Positions 29,660 to 47,375 are shown, counted from the stretch's first letter. The stretch: 64,000 nt of DNA from Gorsachius magnificus (GCA_034008185.1 CM067083.1:120116837-120180836); one strand, 5' to 3'. Numbers and translations: made by a program. The notes: generated from the sequence alone by a model not told the origin.

Positions 29660-29981
29660 CAAAGTTCAAATTCAGGCAGAGATTGCACAAGATCACCCGC
29701 AGCCTTTAGCTGAATGAAAACCTTAAAAAGAAATAAATAAAGGGAGCTGCCTGCGTCTGAGCGCACATTCTCACAAGGCGCTGGCCCCCGTTCGGGAGAC
29801 TCACTGACAGTTGTAATCTGTTAGATATGCAACGGTTAGTCATGTCAGATAGTCAAAACTGAAAACTGTTTCAAGACAGGAAAAGGTGGGCGTACAACAG
29901 TGACTCAATAAAACAGTCAGCAATCTTTGGCCTTCATGCTCATTTAAGCTGCTACTTTACCAGACACTTAAAACTCTTCCT

Positions 29982-30001
29982 CCCCCCCCCCCCCCCCCCC
30001 C
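29982..30001. repeat. C20 homopolymer
   Basis: There are twenty consecutive C on the plus strand (G20 in the RUNX2 pre-mRNA), in the intron between the two Runt exons. Length may be unreliable in an assembly. Confidence 0.95.
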
Positions 30002-32420
30002 GCCGTGTGTATACGTGCATTTTTGTTGCTAGGGCTTTTTCCCTCTTGCTGAACTCTGAAGGCATTCAATCAAGACACAAATCTTAAATGATATGTAACA
30101 GCACAAAACCTCATGCTGTTTTTTCGAGCCTGATACAGAAGAGCTTATATATAAAGGCAAAATACAGCACAGAGCTTTGGCTGTCAGATCTAGTGATTGG
30201 TCTTTCTTTCTGGTCCAAGTCATATATCCCCCAAACCTGCCTGAGACACGCATCATTTATTATCAGGAGTGCAACTTCAAACTGTCTCGGCTGTATTTTT
30301 CACGAACTAGAATGTGACGTGGATTCTTATTTTTTTTTTTTAAGGAAATGTAACTGTCATTCAGAGTAAAATAATTTTCCAGGTGTAGCTGTGCCCACCC
30401 CTCCGAGAGATGCAGGTTAGAGGGGAGGTCAAGACCCTGGCAAAGGTGCAAAAATCGCAGGAGGAGTGGAGATGCCTCAGTGGAGATGCATGGCTGAAGG
30501 TGGCTTCCCCCAGTTCATCCTGGGAAAGGGATTATGTCTCCAGGCTTTTGAGAGTGATCATCACAGGAGGAGACTTGGGTGCATGTAGGAGGTCCAGTCT
30601 TTGTGCAGTCCTGCCCATCCGCCGTCCCCAGGGCTAAACTGTGCCTCCTGCCAGCGCGCAGCCCCCAGACGTACAGTGCCAGCCCTACCGACGCGCGCCG
30701 GGCCTCGGCGCCTGCCTGCTTAGGGCCGAAAAGGGTCCGTGCCTTTCACCCCTCTCCAAGCAGGAATTCGGCCTATTGCTTGGATGCATACAAATTGGCC
30801 AGGGACAGGTTTAAGGCCTCCTTCAGTGCCAGCCCATCATGTCAAAAAAATTCTGACTGTGAAACTGTGCAATGATGCCATTCAGATCACCGATACCCAT
30901 ACGAAATGGGTAGGATATTATTGGTAACAAAGGCGTTAACGGGATTTTCCATATACCTTTGAAGGGAGAATTTGGCCTTTCAATGCTACCGTTCTACTTA
31001 TACGCCAAATCAGCATAAAAGTCTACCATCATGAAAAATGAACCCCACAAAATATACGGTTTGTAAGACCCTGTAAAATCACGCCTGCGTGATTCTCTGC
31101 ACCGAATATATCTCAGCAGGATACAGGGGCCAGAAAAAATGCATTCCTTCATATCCAAGAGCTGTGGTTTTGACCTCGCCTGTGAGCACCTCTAAATCAG
31201 CACCTCTCAGCCAGCCTAAGCGGAACAGGTAAGCATCTCATTTGAAAGGGAACCCGGTTTTGCTCCCTAACTGGGATTCTACCAAAGGGAAGCATTAATG
31301 AAGTAACCCCAATGAAGCCCCCTCGCACTCAGTAAACCCTGCATCACTTCATCGCGGGGAGCCGCGCGGCCCTGCCAGCGCACTCAGGTCCCAGGGCTTT
31401 CAAGAGATGATTTACGTATTACAGGATGAAGAACAAAAATAAATTTTTAAGGTCCCCTGTTTCAGTGATGCTTATGCCTTCCCCAGATATTTCACAGATA
31501 TCCCTCCTCAGCTACGAAATCCTTTAATGCACTTTTTATCACCTCCCTTTATTGCCCTTAGTCGTTCCAACTATCCACTTTTAGAGGCTAAAGACTAATT
31601 GTAGCTCTCTTTTATTAAATTCCCCAGCCAAGCAGTCATCTGGCACTCTTGCTTCAGTGTGTCTAAACTGTGCATTCTTTGTTGTTCACACGTGAGCTGA
31701 GCTGAGGCGGAGGAGGACGAGATGGGCATATGCTGAAGCACAAGGCAAACCCCAGAAATTAGTTTGAAAGGAGGCTCGGCAGCTTGTGCGCGTTGCATAT
31801 TTTTTCAGTTAGATGCTAATGTGATTAAAGTATCAGGACACAACAAAATTAAGGTTATGATCCTTTGCTTATTGAAGACAGGAATTCTTTCTTCTCCGCG
31901 CTGTGGATCAGGCTTGTAAAAGTGAGCTACCGCCTGAAAACCACATACAAACAACTTCTGCATTCACATAAAGCGCCCCGGTTACTCATTCTTATGAATC
32001 CAGAAAAGGTGTTTAAGAGAAATTATGCAAACAAAAACGTGAAGCTTCTGTCAGGCAAGCAACATTAATATGTATAAAAATCAAGTTTCTCCATTGAGCC
32101 ATGGGAAGCAAGAAAAAACGTGGGAGAGGAGGTGAAGTGGTAAGCTGATGATTCAGACCTCACAATCAAATTTAGAGATACAGAGATCAAAGGGCGAGCT
32201 GTTTAGAAAGATGTAAATTTGAAGTCAGGAACAGGTGTGGATTAGTTTCTTGCCACTAAAAAATGATTTCTTTATTAGTTTATTTTTCCTGTTCTACTTC
32301 AAGACCCGTACCTACCGATATTTGTCTATGAAAGGAGCTTTCTCACTTCTGTTTAAAACCACTGCTTTCTTTCCCTGCTATTTTAAGCAGAGTTCTAAAC
32401 ATCTATCGTTAATGATAACT

Positions 32421-32461
32421 CTTTCTCCTCCTCTCCCTCTCTCTCTCTCTCCCCCTCTCTG
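32421..32461. repeat. CT-rich microsatellite
   Basis: A pyrimidine tract of CTCC and CT units lies in the intron between the two Runt exons. Confidence 0.85.
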
Positions 32462-32712
32462 TTCTAAGTCTGGAAGACAAGTCTGGACCAATTTCTCCAT
32501 CCTGCCTCTGGCAGCAGAATGCAGCATTTCAGATCCTCCACCGAGTCCCGGCTGCTTCAAAGGAAAAGCCCTACTTTCTTCCGTTAAGATCATAAGAAAT
32601 ATAGGGGGAGGGGGTCAGCTCTGTTTGGACATAATTACACTTCATCAAAAGAAGCTTTCTTCATCTTCCATGCGTGAAAAGTCTGCAAGCAGTTAAGTCT
32701 GTCTTTTTTCTT

Positions 32713-32714
<2 letters not shown>

Positions 32715-32743
<29 letters not shown>
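32715..32743. repeat. T29 homopolymer
   Basis: An uninterrupted T run lies within the intron. Nothing beside it is recognisable as a retrotransposed gene. Confidence 0.9.
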
Positions 32744-32747
<4 letters not shown>

Positions 32748-34569
32748 ATAAAAATTGCTATTTGGGAAACTAGCCAAAACTCAGAAAGCCAATATAGTAA
32801 AACAGTGCACACCCTTTGTTTTTCTTTGAAGTCTCTTAAATAAATACGTTGAGGATTTGAAAAGTACACTATCACTTTTCCATAGATTCTACCCAGATTG
32901 ATCAGAGAAGTCTATTCCAAGTCTGCTAGATACAAATATAAATTAAACTACTGGAACCAAATTTTAGGAGGTTTGTGTTTGTATGTGTCTGTAGCCATAT
33001 CTACTGAGGCTTTAGGGCCCCTATTTCATTTCCTACACTTTAATAAAAAGTATATATCATAGGTTTCAAATGAAATTCACAGATCAGAGGTAGTACATCA
33101 CATTTCAGTTCTTTTTCAGCACTACTGAAAGACTGATACACTACTGAACTTTTACCGTAAGGCAGCAGTAGTGATGGAGCCAGAGAACTTTCAAACCTAA
33201 TCCATCAGCAGAATAACAAAGCAGACTGGGTTTTTTTAAAGAAAGCAAGACAAATGGAAGGGATAGGTAACACCTTATCCAAAGGGGCGATAAACTCCAT
33301 ACTTACATGGCATTAATTTTGCGACAGTTACACTGTATTTCAAGTTACTCTTTATCATCGATACTTTTCAAGTTGTAAAATGATAAAGAGAATTGCTGGC
33401 TAGGTCACTAAAATAAAAAATAGGCCTTGTAAGCCATCCTTATGGAATCACTTTCACAAATCACTTGCAATTGTAAAAGTGTGCTGACTGATTTAGACTA
33501 TCTAGGCCTCTGTCATATGTTTCATTTTTTTTCCGGACAAATATTCTTTCCTTCCTTAAGATGAATTACAACTGTTTTCTAAAGAATATTACTGTAAAAT
33601 TAGCTTTCTTGCTAATTTCCCAGCACAGCTTCTATTGTTCAGCTTCTATTGCTTTGTTTTGCCCCATACAGGGCCAGTTTAAAAAAAGGAGTAATTACTT
33701 CAAATACATACAGGAAAAAAATGTGTAGGTTGAATCAACAACTGATACAACAAAGCCCTCTGAAGATTCCTGCAGCAAAATCTGAAGCGCCAGCTTCCTT
33801 CAAGCTATCCTTTCAGTCATTACCTCAAATTCAAAAGCAGCTACAAGACTCTTAAAGAAGAATTCCTGCAAACTTTGCAATGATTACAAAGGCTTTCTAT
33901 GAGTGCAGTGCAGTTCCCAGATTATAGGAAGCTCCTAAACAGCTGGAAGACAATGACAGCACTCTGCATCTTCAAAAAAAATATTGAAAGTTACCCTGTC
34001 ATTTAAAGTAAAGGTTAAATTTAGTTCAAGCCCAAGCCTACCTGCAATCCACAAAAAGTCAACCAGTTTACTAAAAGGAAAAGTTCAACTTGTTTTTGCA
34101 GGTCATACGCAATTTGATTGTAAAGGGCAGGGAAGTAACTCGAAAGCTTTCCACCAACAGCTGTGAAACCTTAAAGATGTAAGCCCTTAAAGAATATAAC
34201 CTGTAGCATATATGATATGCAAAATCCCCTTAATTGTAGGTCTTCTGCAACAACTTCAGAAGCAGCTCTACCACTAAAGGGAATCCTCCAGCTCTCATTG
34301 CCGTGGCCTGAGATACACTCTCTGACTACACCTAACTCGGATCACCAACACCCCCATTTCCTTCTACCTTTGCTGTGCGATAAAAACAGGGAAGCAGGTA
34401 TTCTATGAATCATTTTTCAAAATCTGTGTCTTGTGAAAACGTACAGAGATGTGAGGAGCCAGAAAAACTTAAGAGAAACTCTTAACTTGAAGTTTGCAAA
34501 TCAAGCATGCATTCATCCCTCCAAATGGAATGCCGACAACAATGTATTTACAGATTGATCAGTATTTCA

Positions 34570-34959
<390 letters not shown>

Positions 34960-36801
34960 TCAAACAAAGAAACATCTTGTATTGTCTCCCTTTCTCATAG
35001 CCTAATAGGGAGTTTCTTCTTTGTTACATTTCTTCAGAAACATTCAACGTCCTTATGTAGTGTGTATGGTTTAATGCTTCCTGAAGGCCAACTTTGTTTT
35101 TAGCAACCAGTGAGCAGCGTGGCTCGTATCCATAAATTATACGCGGGAGCACATTTGAAATGGAAAGTTAGAAGTTACTGTTAGCAGCCATATCACCCAG
35201 ATTTGGTTCTACTCCTCTCCTGGTTGCACCCATCACTCAGACCCCGGAGCTCCTCAGACCTCAAGCTAGAGAGGGATCCCCATCTCCCCATCCCAGGAGG
35301 GGCGTGGGGGGCATGAGCAGGCAAAGCTCTCCACCCAACACGCTGCTGCGATGGAGCACTTCAGGGCTGGAATTCGAACTCTTCAGATGCAATAGAAAAC
35401 AAAGGCTGTGTTTCCTTGCAGGCATGTAAATGTTCATAGCGCTCACAAGAGTTGCGTGTGGTTAGCGCTGATACCTCCCTCGAATTCCAGGATGGGTGAA
35501 CAGAAGATATTAAAGTATTTCTCCTTATGTTTCAACTAGCTGCTAGTCTCACGTTTATGCTTCAGAGGTTGTGTAGTGCTCCAACATCTGATTAGATAAA
35601 TGCCGTGGAATAGGCAGCTCCTGTCTTCTAATTTGAAAATGCCAAGGGTACCTACAGTGTTACTGCACCGTGACTTTTTAAAGTAAAAATAAACTGGAAT
35701 ACTCAGTTACCAGGAAGAAAACACACGTTTCTTCACATGGGGTAAAAAAAGTCCACGAAAGTATCAAGAAAATAATTTCCTTTTGCCCAGTTAGCTAATA
35801 CTGGTGCTGGAAATAAATTTGTAACAAAAAGAGATTCACAAATACTGCATGACTGAGCTCTAACTTGAAAAAAAATAATCTCAAGATACAAAGTCTGTCC
35901 CCTCACATTTTCTACCAGTTCACATGGTCACTTTTTATTCTATTCGGAGTAATTTATTCTGCCTTCTGAAATATATATTACGTTTTGTCATAAGCCCTGC
36001 TTGAAATGTCTTTCCCATAAATGATCCTGTCTGAAACTAATAATTGCGGGTTGCACTTTAATATTAATTAAGTGGAAAGAATGAGGAGTTCTGGATGTAT
36101 AGGGAGAGCCTTATGTGGCCCAGTGTACCGTACGGTGTTTCTCTAAACCAATAAAAATTAATGACAAAGGCATAGAAAATCTGAACATATTTAAACTAGA
36201 CTATATTACTGAAAACTATAGCTCATCCTACTGAAAAGAAATATAGAAGAGAAAGAAGAAAGCAAAGCTGAAACACTGCATTAAAGGATCTACCCTGGTG
36301 CTTTTCTGTTTTTCCATAAAACACCAGGTAATACCACCCAAAACTGTAAACTGAGTTTTGCCACAAAATACTGTGAGGTCTCGGTCTATCAAGCAAAGAT
36401 GTTACTTCAAAGTGATATGAATGTCCCTGAACATAAAAACACAGGAACCACGGTTGTGGATAAGATCTGAGGTCCCACTAGCTCACTGCCTTGGGTCTGA
36501 CAGCAACCGGGTCTGACGGCTTCAAAGCGAGGTGTAAGGAATAATAAATAATAATCAAATAACAAATAATAATCTGCTGAACAGGTTATAGAGCTGACTC
36601 TAACCCTTAATAAATGGATACCGGCTTAAACTCTAAAGCACGGGGCTTGAGACTGCTTCTAAAACACTCCCTTGCCAGTTTGCGACAGACCACGTTATCT
36701 CTGGACGGTCTTGTCATGCACAGTAGCATCCAGGGGAGTTGCAACCTCTGCTTTTTATATCTCAGGAAACAAACAAGCAAACAAAAAAAATATATACCAC
36801 A

Positions 36802-37200
36802 TTAACTCCAGAAATGCAAAGAAGCCGAGAGCACAGGAGGAAGCGCGAGTCTGCCAGGGGCCTCGGAAGAGGGAGCGAAATGACTGCAGCCTCCGCTCAC
36901 CTCCTTCTCTCGAGGTAACCAGAGCACGGAGCAGGCAGCGGCATCGCCTCCCCGGCTCAGCCCCGCGCGGGCACGGCTTGCAGCACCGGCGCTCGAGGGA
37001 GCAAAACCTCTTCGAAGGCTCCCCTGTCCCCCGCTGCTTTTCAGAGGTTCCCTCCCCACCCTTGCCGCTCGCCGATGTCCGTTCAATTTGTCAGCTTAGA
37101 CATCAGCCCCAAGCTGCACGTGCCGCTGCCAGAGGCGCTGGGCTGATCGCGCCCCACCAAGAACTGCATCACTGCTAAAAGGCGCCGGCTTTTTGATGCC
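36802..37200. promoter_or_regulatory. CpG-rich patch in the exon 2-3 intron
   Basis: A roughly 400-bp GC-rich block (GAAGCGCGAGTC, CCCCGCGCGGGCACGG, CACCGGCGCTCGAGG) is isolated in AT-rich intron. It could be an orphan CpG island. No exon is identified, and the open frames over it look compositional. Confidence 0.35.
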
Positions 37201-37774
37201 GTATGATGCAATATCGCTATTCGGCTCACTAGGAGACGACCGAAGGAAAAGGCAGCCTGAAATCAGAGGGGAAAATAAAAACTTGGGCTCATAAAGGAAG
37301 TCCTATGACTACATGGGAAGCTCCCCTGCTACGCACCAGCAGTGAAATGCTTTTTTTTTGTTCCTATTTTCATACTTTTTCACCATGAAATACCAGTACT
37401 ATTGCGCACAGACCTAATAGCACCGGTTAGAAAAAAGCTGTGCAAAGCAAGTTTGAAGCCTGGAGAAATACACATCATTTTGAATATTTTAAAAAGTAAC
37501 TTTACGTACTGTAAGACTGTTGGCGTGACCCTTGATTTGGTAACTTTATGCCACGTATCAATCCAAAATTATTTACCTATTCTTACAAAGAGGATTGTCA
37601 GTGCACTGTGAAATGAATTCAAGGACTGCGTAAAAAATTAAAGATTAAAAGTACCCACGGTGCACATTCCTTACCTATTCTTCAACCATAAATATCTCTA
37701 CTATTTCAAAATCTTTATTTTTCTGTATTAAACTACCTACACATTTTGGTGATTAAAGGTAGAATTTGCTTTGC

Positions 37775-37795
37775 TTTTTTTTTTTTTTTTTTTTT
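37775..37795. repeat. T21 homopolymer
   Basis: A T run in the intron between exon 2 and the 157-bp Runt exon. Confidence 0.9.
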
Positions 37796-38582
37796 AACTG
37801 AAGCTCAAAAAGGTCCATGAAGTCAGATGAAGCCACAAAATAAAACCAAAGCAATTCTTACAAGTTGAAAATAACTATGTATTTTTTGCATAACACAATT
37901 CTTGTCTGGTTAGGCAACCTGTTTGCCCAGTTTCGGTCCAGTGGGATTTGAGCTGGCCAAAGTATGTACCCTAAAGACGGAAGTTATAAGCACGAAGCAA
38001 AACTACTATCCAGCAGGTATTAAGACTTTCTGCAGAGTACAACGCTCATTTTGAAAAAAAAAAACAACAGTCTATATGCTAAATAGTTCCTCTTGAACAT
38101 TGGTATCTACCACTTCAACAACTTTCCTTGCGAAACACTGAATTCAAACAGCCTCTGAACATATAATCTTCCGTATTGAGAACGCCTTTTCCAGCGATTG
38201 CCAAAAGAGCATCTGATACTATTAAAAATATTTTAATGTTCTGTAACTTGAAACAGAATAGCTGATTTGCACTACTTTTTGTTTCAAAATATACATCTGG
38301 GCTGACAATTTATACAGCAGGTTTCAGCTTGAAGCTATTTAAAACAGCTGAGTTATAAACTCTGAAAATTGGGGTTTGGAGTAGAAATGCTGACAGGCCC
38401 TTAACTACTGTGGTGCTACTGGGGAAAGGTTTTAGACTTCACGTCCCTTTTTTTTTTCCCCCTGCCTTTAGGTCTGCTAAGGCTCCTTGCTACTCTCAGC
38501 ATCATACAGAAGCCACTTATAACATCTACCGGGGCCATTTGGGTCTTCAGCACTTCCAGTAAAAACTCCCAGGCATAAACAG

Positions 38583-38610
38583 AGAGGGCCAAATTCTGCC
38601 GAGTCTACTC
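38583..38610. repeat. Possible end of a GGCCAAATTCTG repeat
   Basis: AGAGGGCCAAATTCTGCCGA matches the terminal motif of the palindromic family. No partner arm is recognised. Confidence 0.3.
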
Positions 38611-40499
38611 AACTAAAGCACCGCTGGCTAGTAAGATTAAGAAGCGAACATCATGTGGACTCAGAAGCACAGCAACTATTTCTTTTATGCTGGATTATCA
38701 CTAGATAGAGCTATATTAATAGGTCCAGGTCCAATGCTCTTCCCCACAAAACCAGTTTGCATTAACAGTCTCATCAGCACGCTCAACACGGACACCCTCC
38801 CCAGCGCCTGTAAACATTAATAATTAAAATTCAAATCTAATACTAAGCCAACATTATTTCAAAAAATTATAATCAAACCCAGCACTGTTTATAACATACT
38901 TCCTCTCCTGCATGTGATTTATATCTGCTTTTTAAAATTAAAACAGTGCTACAGCCAGAGTAGTTTTTAACTAGAGATCTCTGCAAGAGAATTATGGCAC
39001 ACTTAACACACCACTCAAACCAGTATCATCAACGTATTATTTATTGCCAATAAAACGTCAAAAAGTGTGTTGTCTGTGAGCTATTTTACTTTCAACTTAC
39101 TGTTTAGCCGAGATTTCTATAGCCCAAATCTGCCCTTTTTTTGCCTTTTCAGAGATAACTCCCGTCCTGTGATACCACAGTCAAGCGTTTCACCGTACGG
39201 TAGATGCAGCTCCTTTGGTCTAAAAGCACTGGACAGCTGCGTGCAAGTTACATTTGAAAAAATGACATGAATTTTTTTGAATGGTCAAAATTATTTCAAA
39301 TGAATTGACTGGTAAATAAGGGAGTCAATATCTTTGGCATATTTTAAAAAGTACGCATCGCATACTGCCTGTGAAAACGCAGATGCATCCACAGCGGGGC
39401 AACGCCTGCTCCTGATGCCTCAGTAAACTGGTCCCATCGACACCGCCCTGTCCCCAATCGAATAGAGGACCCAAATATAAGACATGCATGCATACATATA
39501 TATGCACACAAAAGGATTGGCAAATGGTCTAATCCTTTTAAAAGCCTTTCATCACAGGTAAGTATTCTTATTGTAATAATATTCTAAGTAATACTTAGTT
39601 TAGATCTTTCCCTTATTCTAATGAACTGTGACCGCATCCTTTGAACCGCTGCAAGGTAGGAGAAGGCTCAGACGTTTCAAATGAAAGCTGCAACGCGAGT
39701 ACGATAAGCTCAGAGCTCTCACGTCCCTTCTATGAAGAGTAACCATAACCCCAACTTAATCTAACGCTCCATTAAATTATAATCACAATTCTCCGAAAGC
39801 TCCTCCTCCTTACCCCGCCGCCCCCATGGATCAGAATCACCGTGCTCCACACCTAGAGAGCCTCTGAGTGCTACACCAAGTTACAAAAGCAGAAGACACC
39901 CCATTTTTCTCCTGGTTCCACTTAGTCCGACCACGGCGACCTGCACAAGCAGGCCCCGAGCAAAGGGCTCCCCTGCAGCTCCAGGCTCTCCAAGCTGCTT
40001 CCCCCACGCAAGAGAACTTTACTCAACCCTCCTCTGCACCCCTGGTGTATTTTCAAAGCAAAGCGTCATCTTTATCCCCAGTCACTTTAAAGGCAGCTCA
40101 TTTAACCGCTTCCACTGATTTTTTTCCCCAGATAAAACGGCCACGATAAACCAGCTACCAAATGGGAAACACCAGAACAAGGCGACGTTCTGGAAACGCG
40201 CCGGGTGAGACGGTTTCCAAACTCTTCTACCTTTTGAGCGATTTCCAGGCATATTATTTTTCACAGAGCGGGTGCGGGAGCGATGAGCCCCCTCACAGGG
40301 CCACCCCACCCCGGCTCCCACCCCACGTGGGCAGGTGCTCAGGGGCACCCGAGCCATTGCCCTCTCCCTACCAAAGGCCACGGGAGAGGAAACTCCAGGG
40401 GGAACGCTTTCAAATATTGCTGGAGGATAGGGAAAAGGGCTTGCTTTAAAGCACGAAATTATTGTTGTTGTTATTACAGTTTAAAAAAAAAATAAAATC

Positions 40500-43650
<3,151 letters not shown>

Positions 43651-43670
<20 letters not shown>

Positions 43671-43706
43671 ATTTCTAATGATTAGGTTTTTGTGGTTTAT
43701 ATATAC
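43651..43706 (-). promoter_or_regulatory. RUNX2: Candidate P2 core promoter: TATA-like box with two RUNX sites
   Basis: On the minus strand a TATATATAA motif (43697-43705) runs directly into AACCACA (43691-43697), a consensus RUNX binding site. A second AACCACA lies 40 bp downstream at 43651-43657. TATA spacing would put a start site near 43670. RUNX2 is known to autoregulate through such sites in its promoters, but use of this particular box is inferred. Confidence 0.35.
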
Positions 43707-44175
43707 AGGACTCTCTGGCTAAGGCGATCATTATGCTGATGAGAGTCAGCAGCACGTGGTGCTTCAGTCCTCCGACTTCTGCAGCCTTCAAAATAAATAA
43801 AACAATGTGCATCCCCCACGGGGGGGGGAACGGCGCTGGAAGTCGCTCTCACCCACGGGGAGGGGGACGGGGATGGGGAAGGGGGGGAGCAGGAGTCGCT
43901 CTCCGATCTCTACTTCTCTCCGGGTTTTTTCCATTAACACTTTTGGGCTTGTTTGTTTAAAAAAAAAAAAAAAAAGCATGAAAAATCTTGTTTGCAAAAA
44001 AAATAATAGTAAGAAGAATCTGATGCCAAAGGGTTGTTTTTTGGGTTTGTTTTTTTTTTCTTTTTTTGCTAAGTCTCCGGTAGTCTAAAGCCTAAACCAT
44101 TTCCTTGAATGAATGAAAGCTATAAAACCCCCCTCAGACTATTAAGGTAAAGGCAGTCTGGTTTGTTTTCTCCCT

Positions 44176-44212
<37 letters not shown>

Positions 44213-44416
44213 AAGGGCAGCTCTTATTAAAAACAATTTACATACCCAATAGTAAAGAAGTGTAACCGCCTCCCGGCGCAGATAACAACCTATCACAGCC
44301 CTCCCTCTAATTTCTAAGGCTTTACTCCGACTTGCTGCTTCCACCTTCTTGTAAAAAGCCGGCGCTGCGTGTGTGCTCCTTGCTCGCCGCCTGTGTGTGA
44401 CTCGGGGCGGTGTGCG

Positions 44417-44521
44417 TCTGCCTGTCTGTCTGTCTGCCTGCCTGCTTGCCTGCCTGCCTGTCTGTCTGTCTGTGTCAGGGGAGCAGCGGGGCGGAGGGGT
44501 GGTGGTGGTGGTGGTGGTGTT
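44417..44521. repeat. CTGT/CTGC tetranucleotide tract and GGT tract
   Basis: Alternating CTGT and CTGC units run from 44417 to 44475, followed by (GGT)n at 44498-44521. They lie between the P2 homopolymer cluster and the upstream GC-rich block. Confidence 0.93.
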
Positions 44522-44539
44522 GCGTCCTTTTCACGGAGC

Positions 44540-45010
44540 CTTTACAAACCCTAAGTCCGGCACCCTGACCCAGCAGAAAAGCCAGGTTTGTCCCGCCTGC
44601 CCCTCCCGGGCGGTACGGGGGTGGGGGGTGAAGGGACACCCCCGGGGGTTCCCGCGCCCCGGGACCCCCCCCCCGGCCGGGCCGGCCCCCCGGCCCCCCC
44701 CCCCCCCCCCCCGAAATTTCCCCCCCCGCCCCGCCGAGGGCAAGCCCCCCGCTCTGCAGGGGGGGAAGGTGCGAAGGCGGCAGCCCGGCTGCAGCGCTGC
44801 TCCTTCCCTCCCCGATGCGAGGAACACGAAGAGATGTGAGGTTCGGTCACAGGGGAGAGCTCTCGCTCCGCGCACCGCGCACCGCCCCGCGCCCGCCGCC
44901 TCCGCTCCGCTCCGCGCCCGCCGGCACCGGGCTCTGCAGCTCCTCATCCCCTCCCGTCCTGCCCACGGCTAAAGCGGGGAGTGACAGCCCCTGGCCCACT
45001 CCCTCGCAGG
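44540..45010. promoter_or_regulatory. GC-rich CpG block upstream of RUNX2 P2
   Basis: This stretch is dense in CpG and C-runs, including a run of 20 C or so near 44695-44712 and repeated CTCCGCTCCGCTCCGCGCCC motifs around 44900-44920. It lies 0.8-1.3 kb upstream of the candidate TATA box on the RUNX2 strand. It is probably the distal part of the P2 CpG island, and could also hold an alternative start site. Confidence 0.45.
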
Positions 45011-47204
45011 GATCTATGGCCTCTTCTTTTTTTTTTTTTTTTTTTCCTATCTTTTTTCCCTTTTTTTTTTTTTTTCCTTCCACCCCCCACCCCCCCGCCT
45101 TTTCCCGGCCCGGTGGTGGAGGGGCTGCGGAAGTTTTCTATCCCGTTGCGAAAACGCGATGGCTGTGGATAACGCCGCAAACCCCTCCTGAGCTCGCCCC
45201 GCTTCGCCGACGACCACAGGGACCTGCTTTTCCCCCAAAGTGGCCACAGGCATTTCCAAAGGACAGTGATTCCCCACCTGTAAGGACGCGGTGTGGTCAG
45301 CAGCTCTGCTTTGCTCTAGTTGCAATACAGAAAATACTCTTTTTTTTTTTTTTTTTTTTTTCATAATTATTTTGGTAAAATGTTTATGACCATAGATTAT
45401 TTTGGCTTTCCCCCCCTCTTTAGCTGGAGGGGAAACACATTCCATTAAAGCCATTCCAAAGGTGCTCGAAAGAAGGCAAGGGGTTGTCTAATACCCGAAT
45501 ACTATATAAGCCTGACGATCACGATTTATTTCAAACAAGAAGATTCATTTCCACTTTTAATTAGTCACACTAAAAGTTTCACAGTTGCCTCTCTTCCTAT
45601 TAAAATAAAACAAAAAGTTAATTAGGGTAAACTAAACTAAGTTATTGGAAGCTACCAGTGTAAGGTCACTTAAAATAGTCCACGGTTATTTATAATGTCG
45701 AAATAAAATTTTCCACTGAACGCCCTAACAAAGTTTCAGGTATCTGGCACAGCTGATTTTCAGTCTCCGTGCAAAAATATCTCTCTGCTGAACATTTACA
45801 CATTTAACAGGAACTTACTACAGCCTGGAACAGATCACAGCTCGGAGCACTCGAATTTTATTTAAATGGTTATGGACAAATTAATAAAAGTACCAGTAAT
45901 GTTTATGGACCTGCATAAAAGCTGGACGGGATTTTTCAGAAATAGTAATTTATGTTATGATATATATAATCTGGAACATTGGTTTGGATTTGGCTGAAAC
46001 AGAGAGCAACCCTGCTGCTTGGCTTTCCTCGGGTTTTATTTCAGAACTTCTCGGAATTTTAGCACTGGTTGCAAAATGGGTCATATTTTAAGATGTTAGA
46101 GAATTGTAGGAGGTTACTGAAAAAATGTGCTTGCACGGCAAATTATGTCTCAACAAACACCTTCAGGTCCACTTTATAAAATAAGATTTTCATTAGTCCG
46201 GCTACGTTTGCTGCAATTTCGATTGCCTTTTAGCTTTTTTACTTGAAACTCTGCTGTGAATACAGCCATAATTAGATTGCTTTGGGACAAAAAGGTAACG
46301 TTTTAAGGAGCACTGAGTTTGTTTACTGTTACATTTATAAAACACGGGCCCAGCGTGCTCCTGTTGTAAGCATCCTATGCTCAAGGTGAAAAATAATTGT
46401 CAAATTTGAAAGATTCTAACCTGGATGATGGTCCCTAAATAAACAGTTTCAATGCCAGTCTGTTGGGCTGGAATGTGCTATAAGTACAGTGAATACAGAA
46501 TTTATTCTGAGCTTCTCTCTATATGGAAATAGCCTTTGTGAATCGGGAATAAATGAATGGGTTTGCTGGGTTTGTTATTGTATTGGGTATTTTTAGCGAC
46601 TACAGCCGTGTCAGCAATTATTACTATAGTTAAGGACTTGCCAATATTCTCGTTCCAAAACCTACCTTCCCAAAGTTTTTTATTCGCTCGTGAAAATGCG
46701 CATCGAGCCAAGGTTTGTGAACTTCAGTAAGCTCAGTGCCCAAATTTCTATTCATTTCAGTAGGGGCAAGATAAGCTCCAGCGTCTCTTGGCAGCGCTTT
46801 ACTTTCGCTTTGGTTGTAAATTGACTGTTTGCCCAGCTATTCTTTGCCTTTTTTCTTAAGTATGACAAACAGTAATTCTAGATTTGCAGGTTATTTGGTC
46901 TGTTAAGTAGGCATGTGGTAATGAGTTCTGTAACTCCAGCATTCATAGTGCGGCTATGGACTGGTATGGTTTGTTTAACTACTGTGTCCCTGCCCCACTG
47001 ATTTACGGCCCAGATAAAAGAAGATTCTTTGTGTCCCGAAATGAGTTGCAAGCATTTAATATTTCAGCACCATGCACTGGGTTTTAGCGTTTATATAGTC
47101 CCCGATACAAAGATAAGCGTAAAAGTTTGAAAGACAGGCTAGAAAACTATTACATAAAAAGGCAATCTTGAGAATATTGCTTTTTCCCCCAGTATTTTCA
47201 ATAG

Positions 47205-47375
47205 AAAGCGAGGACCAGGAGCTGAGACTCTTGAGTTCTGTCTCAGGATTTGATGCTGACTTGCTCTGTGACCTCGGACAAACCTTTGAGCAAGTTTTCC
47301 TTCAGCATAAAATGGGCTGCTAACTATTACCGTATACCTTGTGAGATATAAAAATAGGCGTTAAAGTCTCAGAAG
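47205..47375 (+). mobile_element. MIR-type (CORE-SINE) fragment
   Basis: The order of segments matches the MIR family: GAGTTCTGTCTCAGG, GACTTGCTCTGTGACCTCGG, ACAAACCTTTGAGCAAG, TTTTCCTTCAGCATAAAATG and CTTGTGAGATATAAA. The copy is heavily diverged, as expected for an old amniote SINE. Confidence 0.7.

Noticed and set aside
29619..32743. Poly-T runs as poly-A tails of minus-strand retrocopies
   Set aside because: No gene-like body or target-site duplication could be seen beside them.
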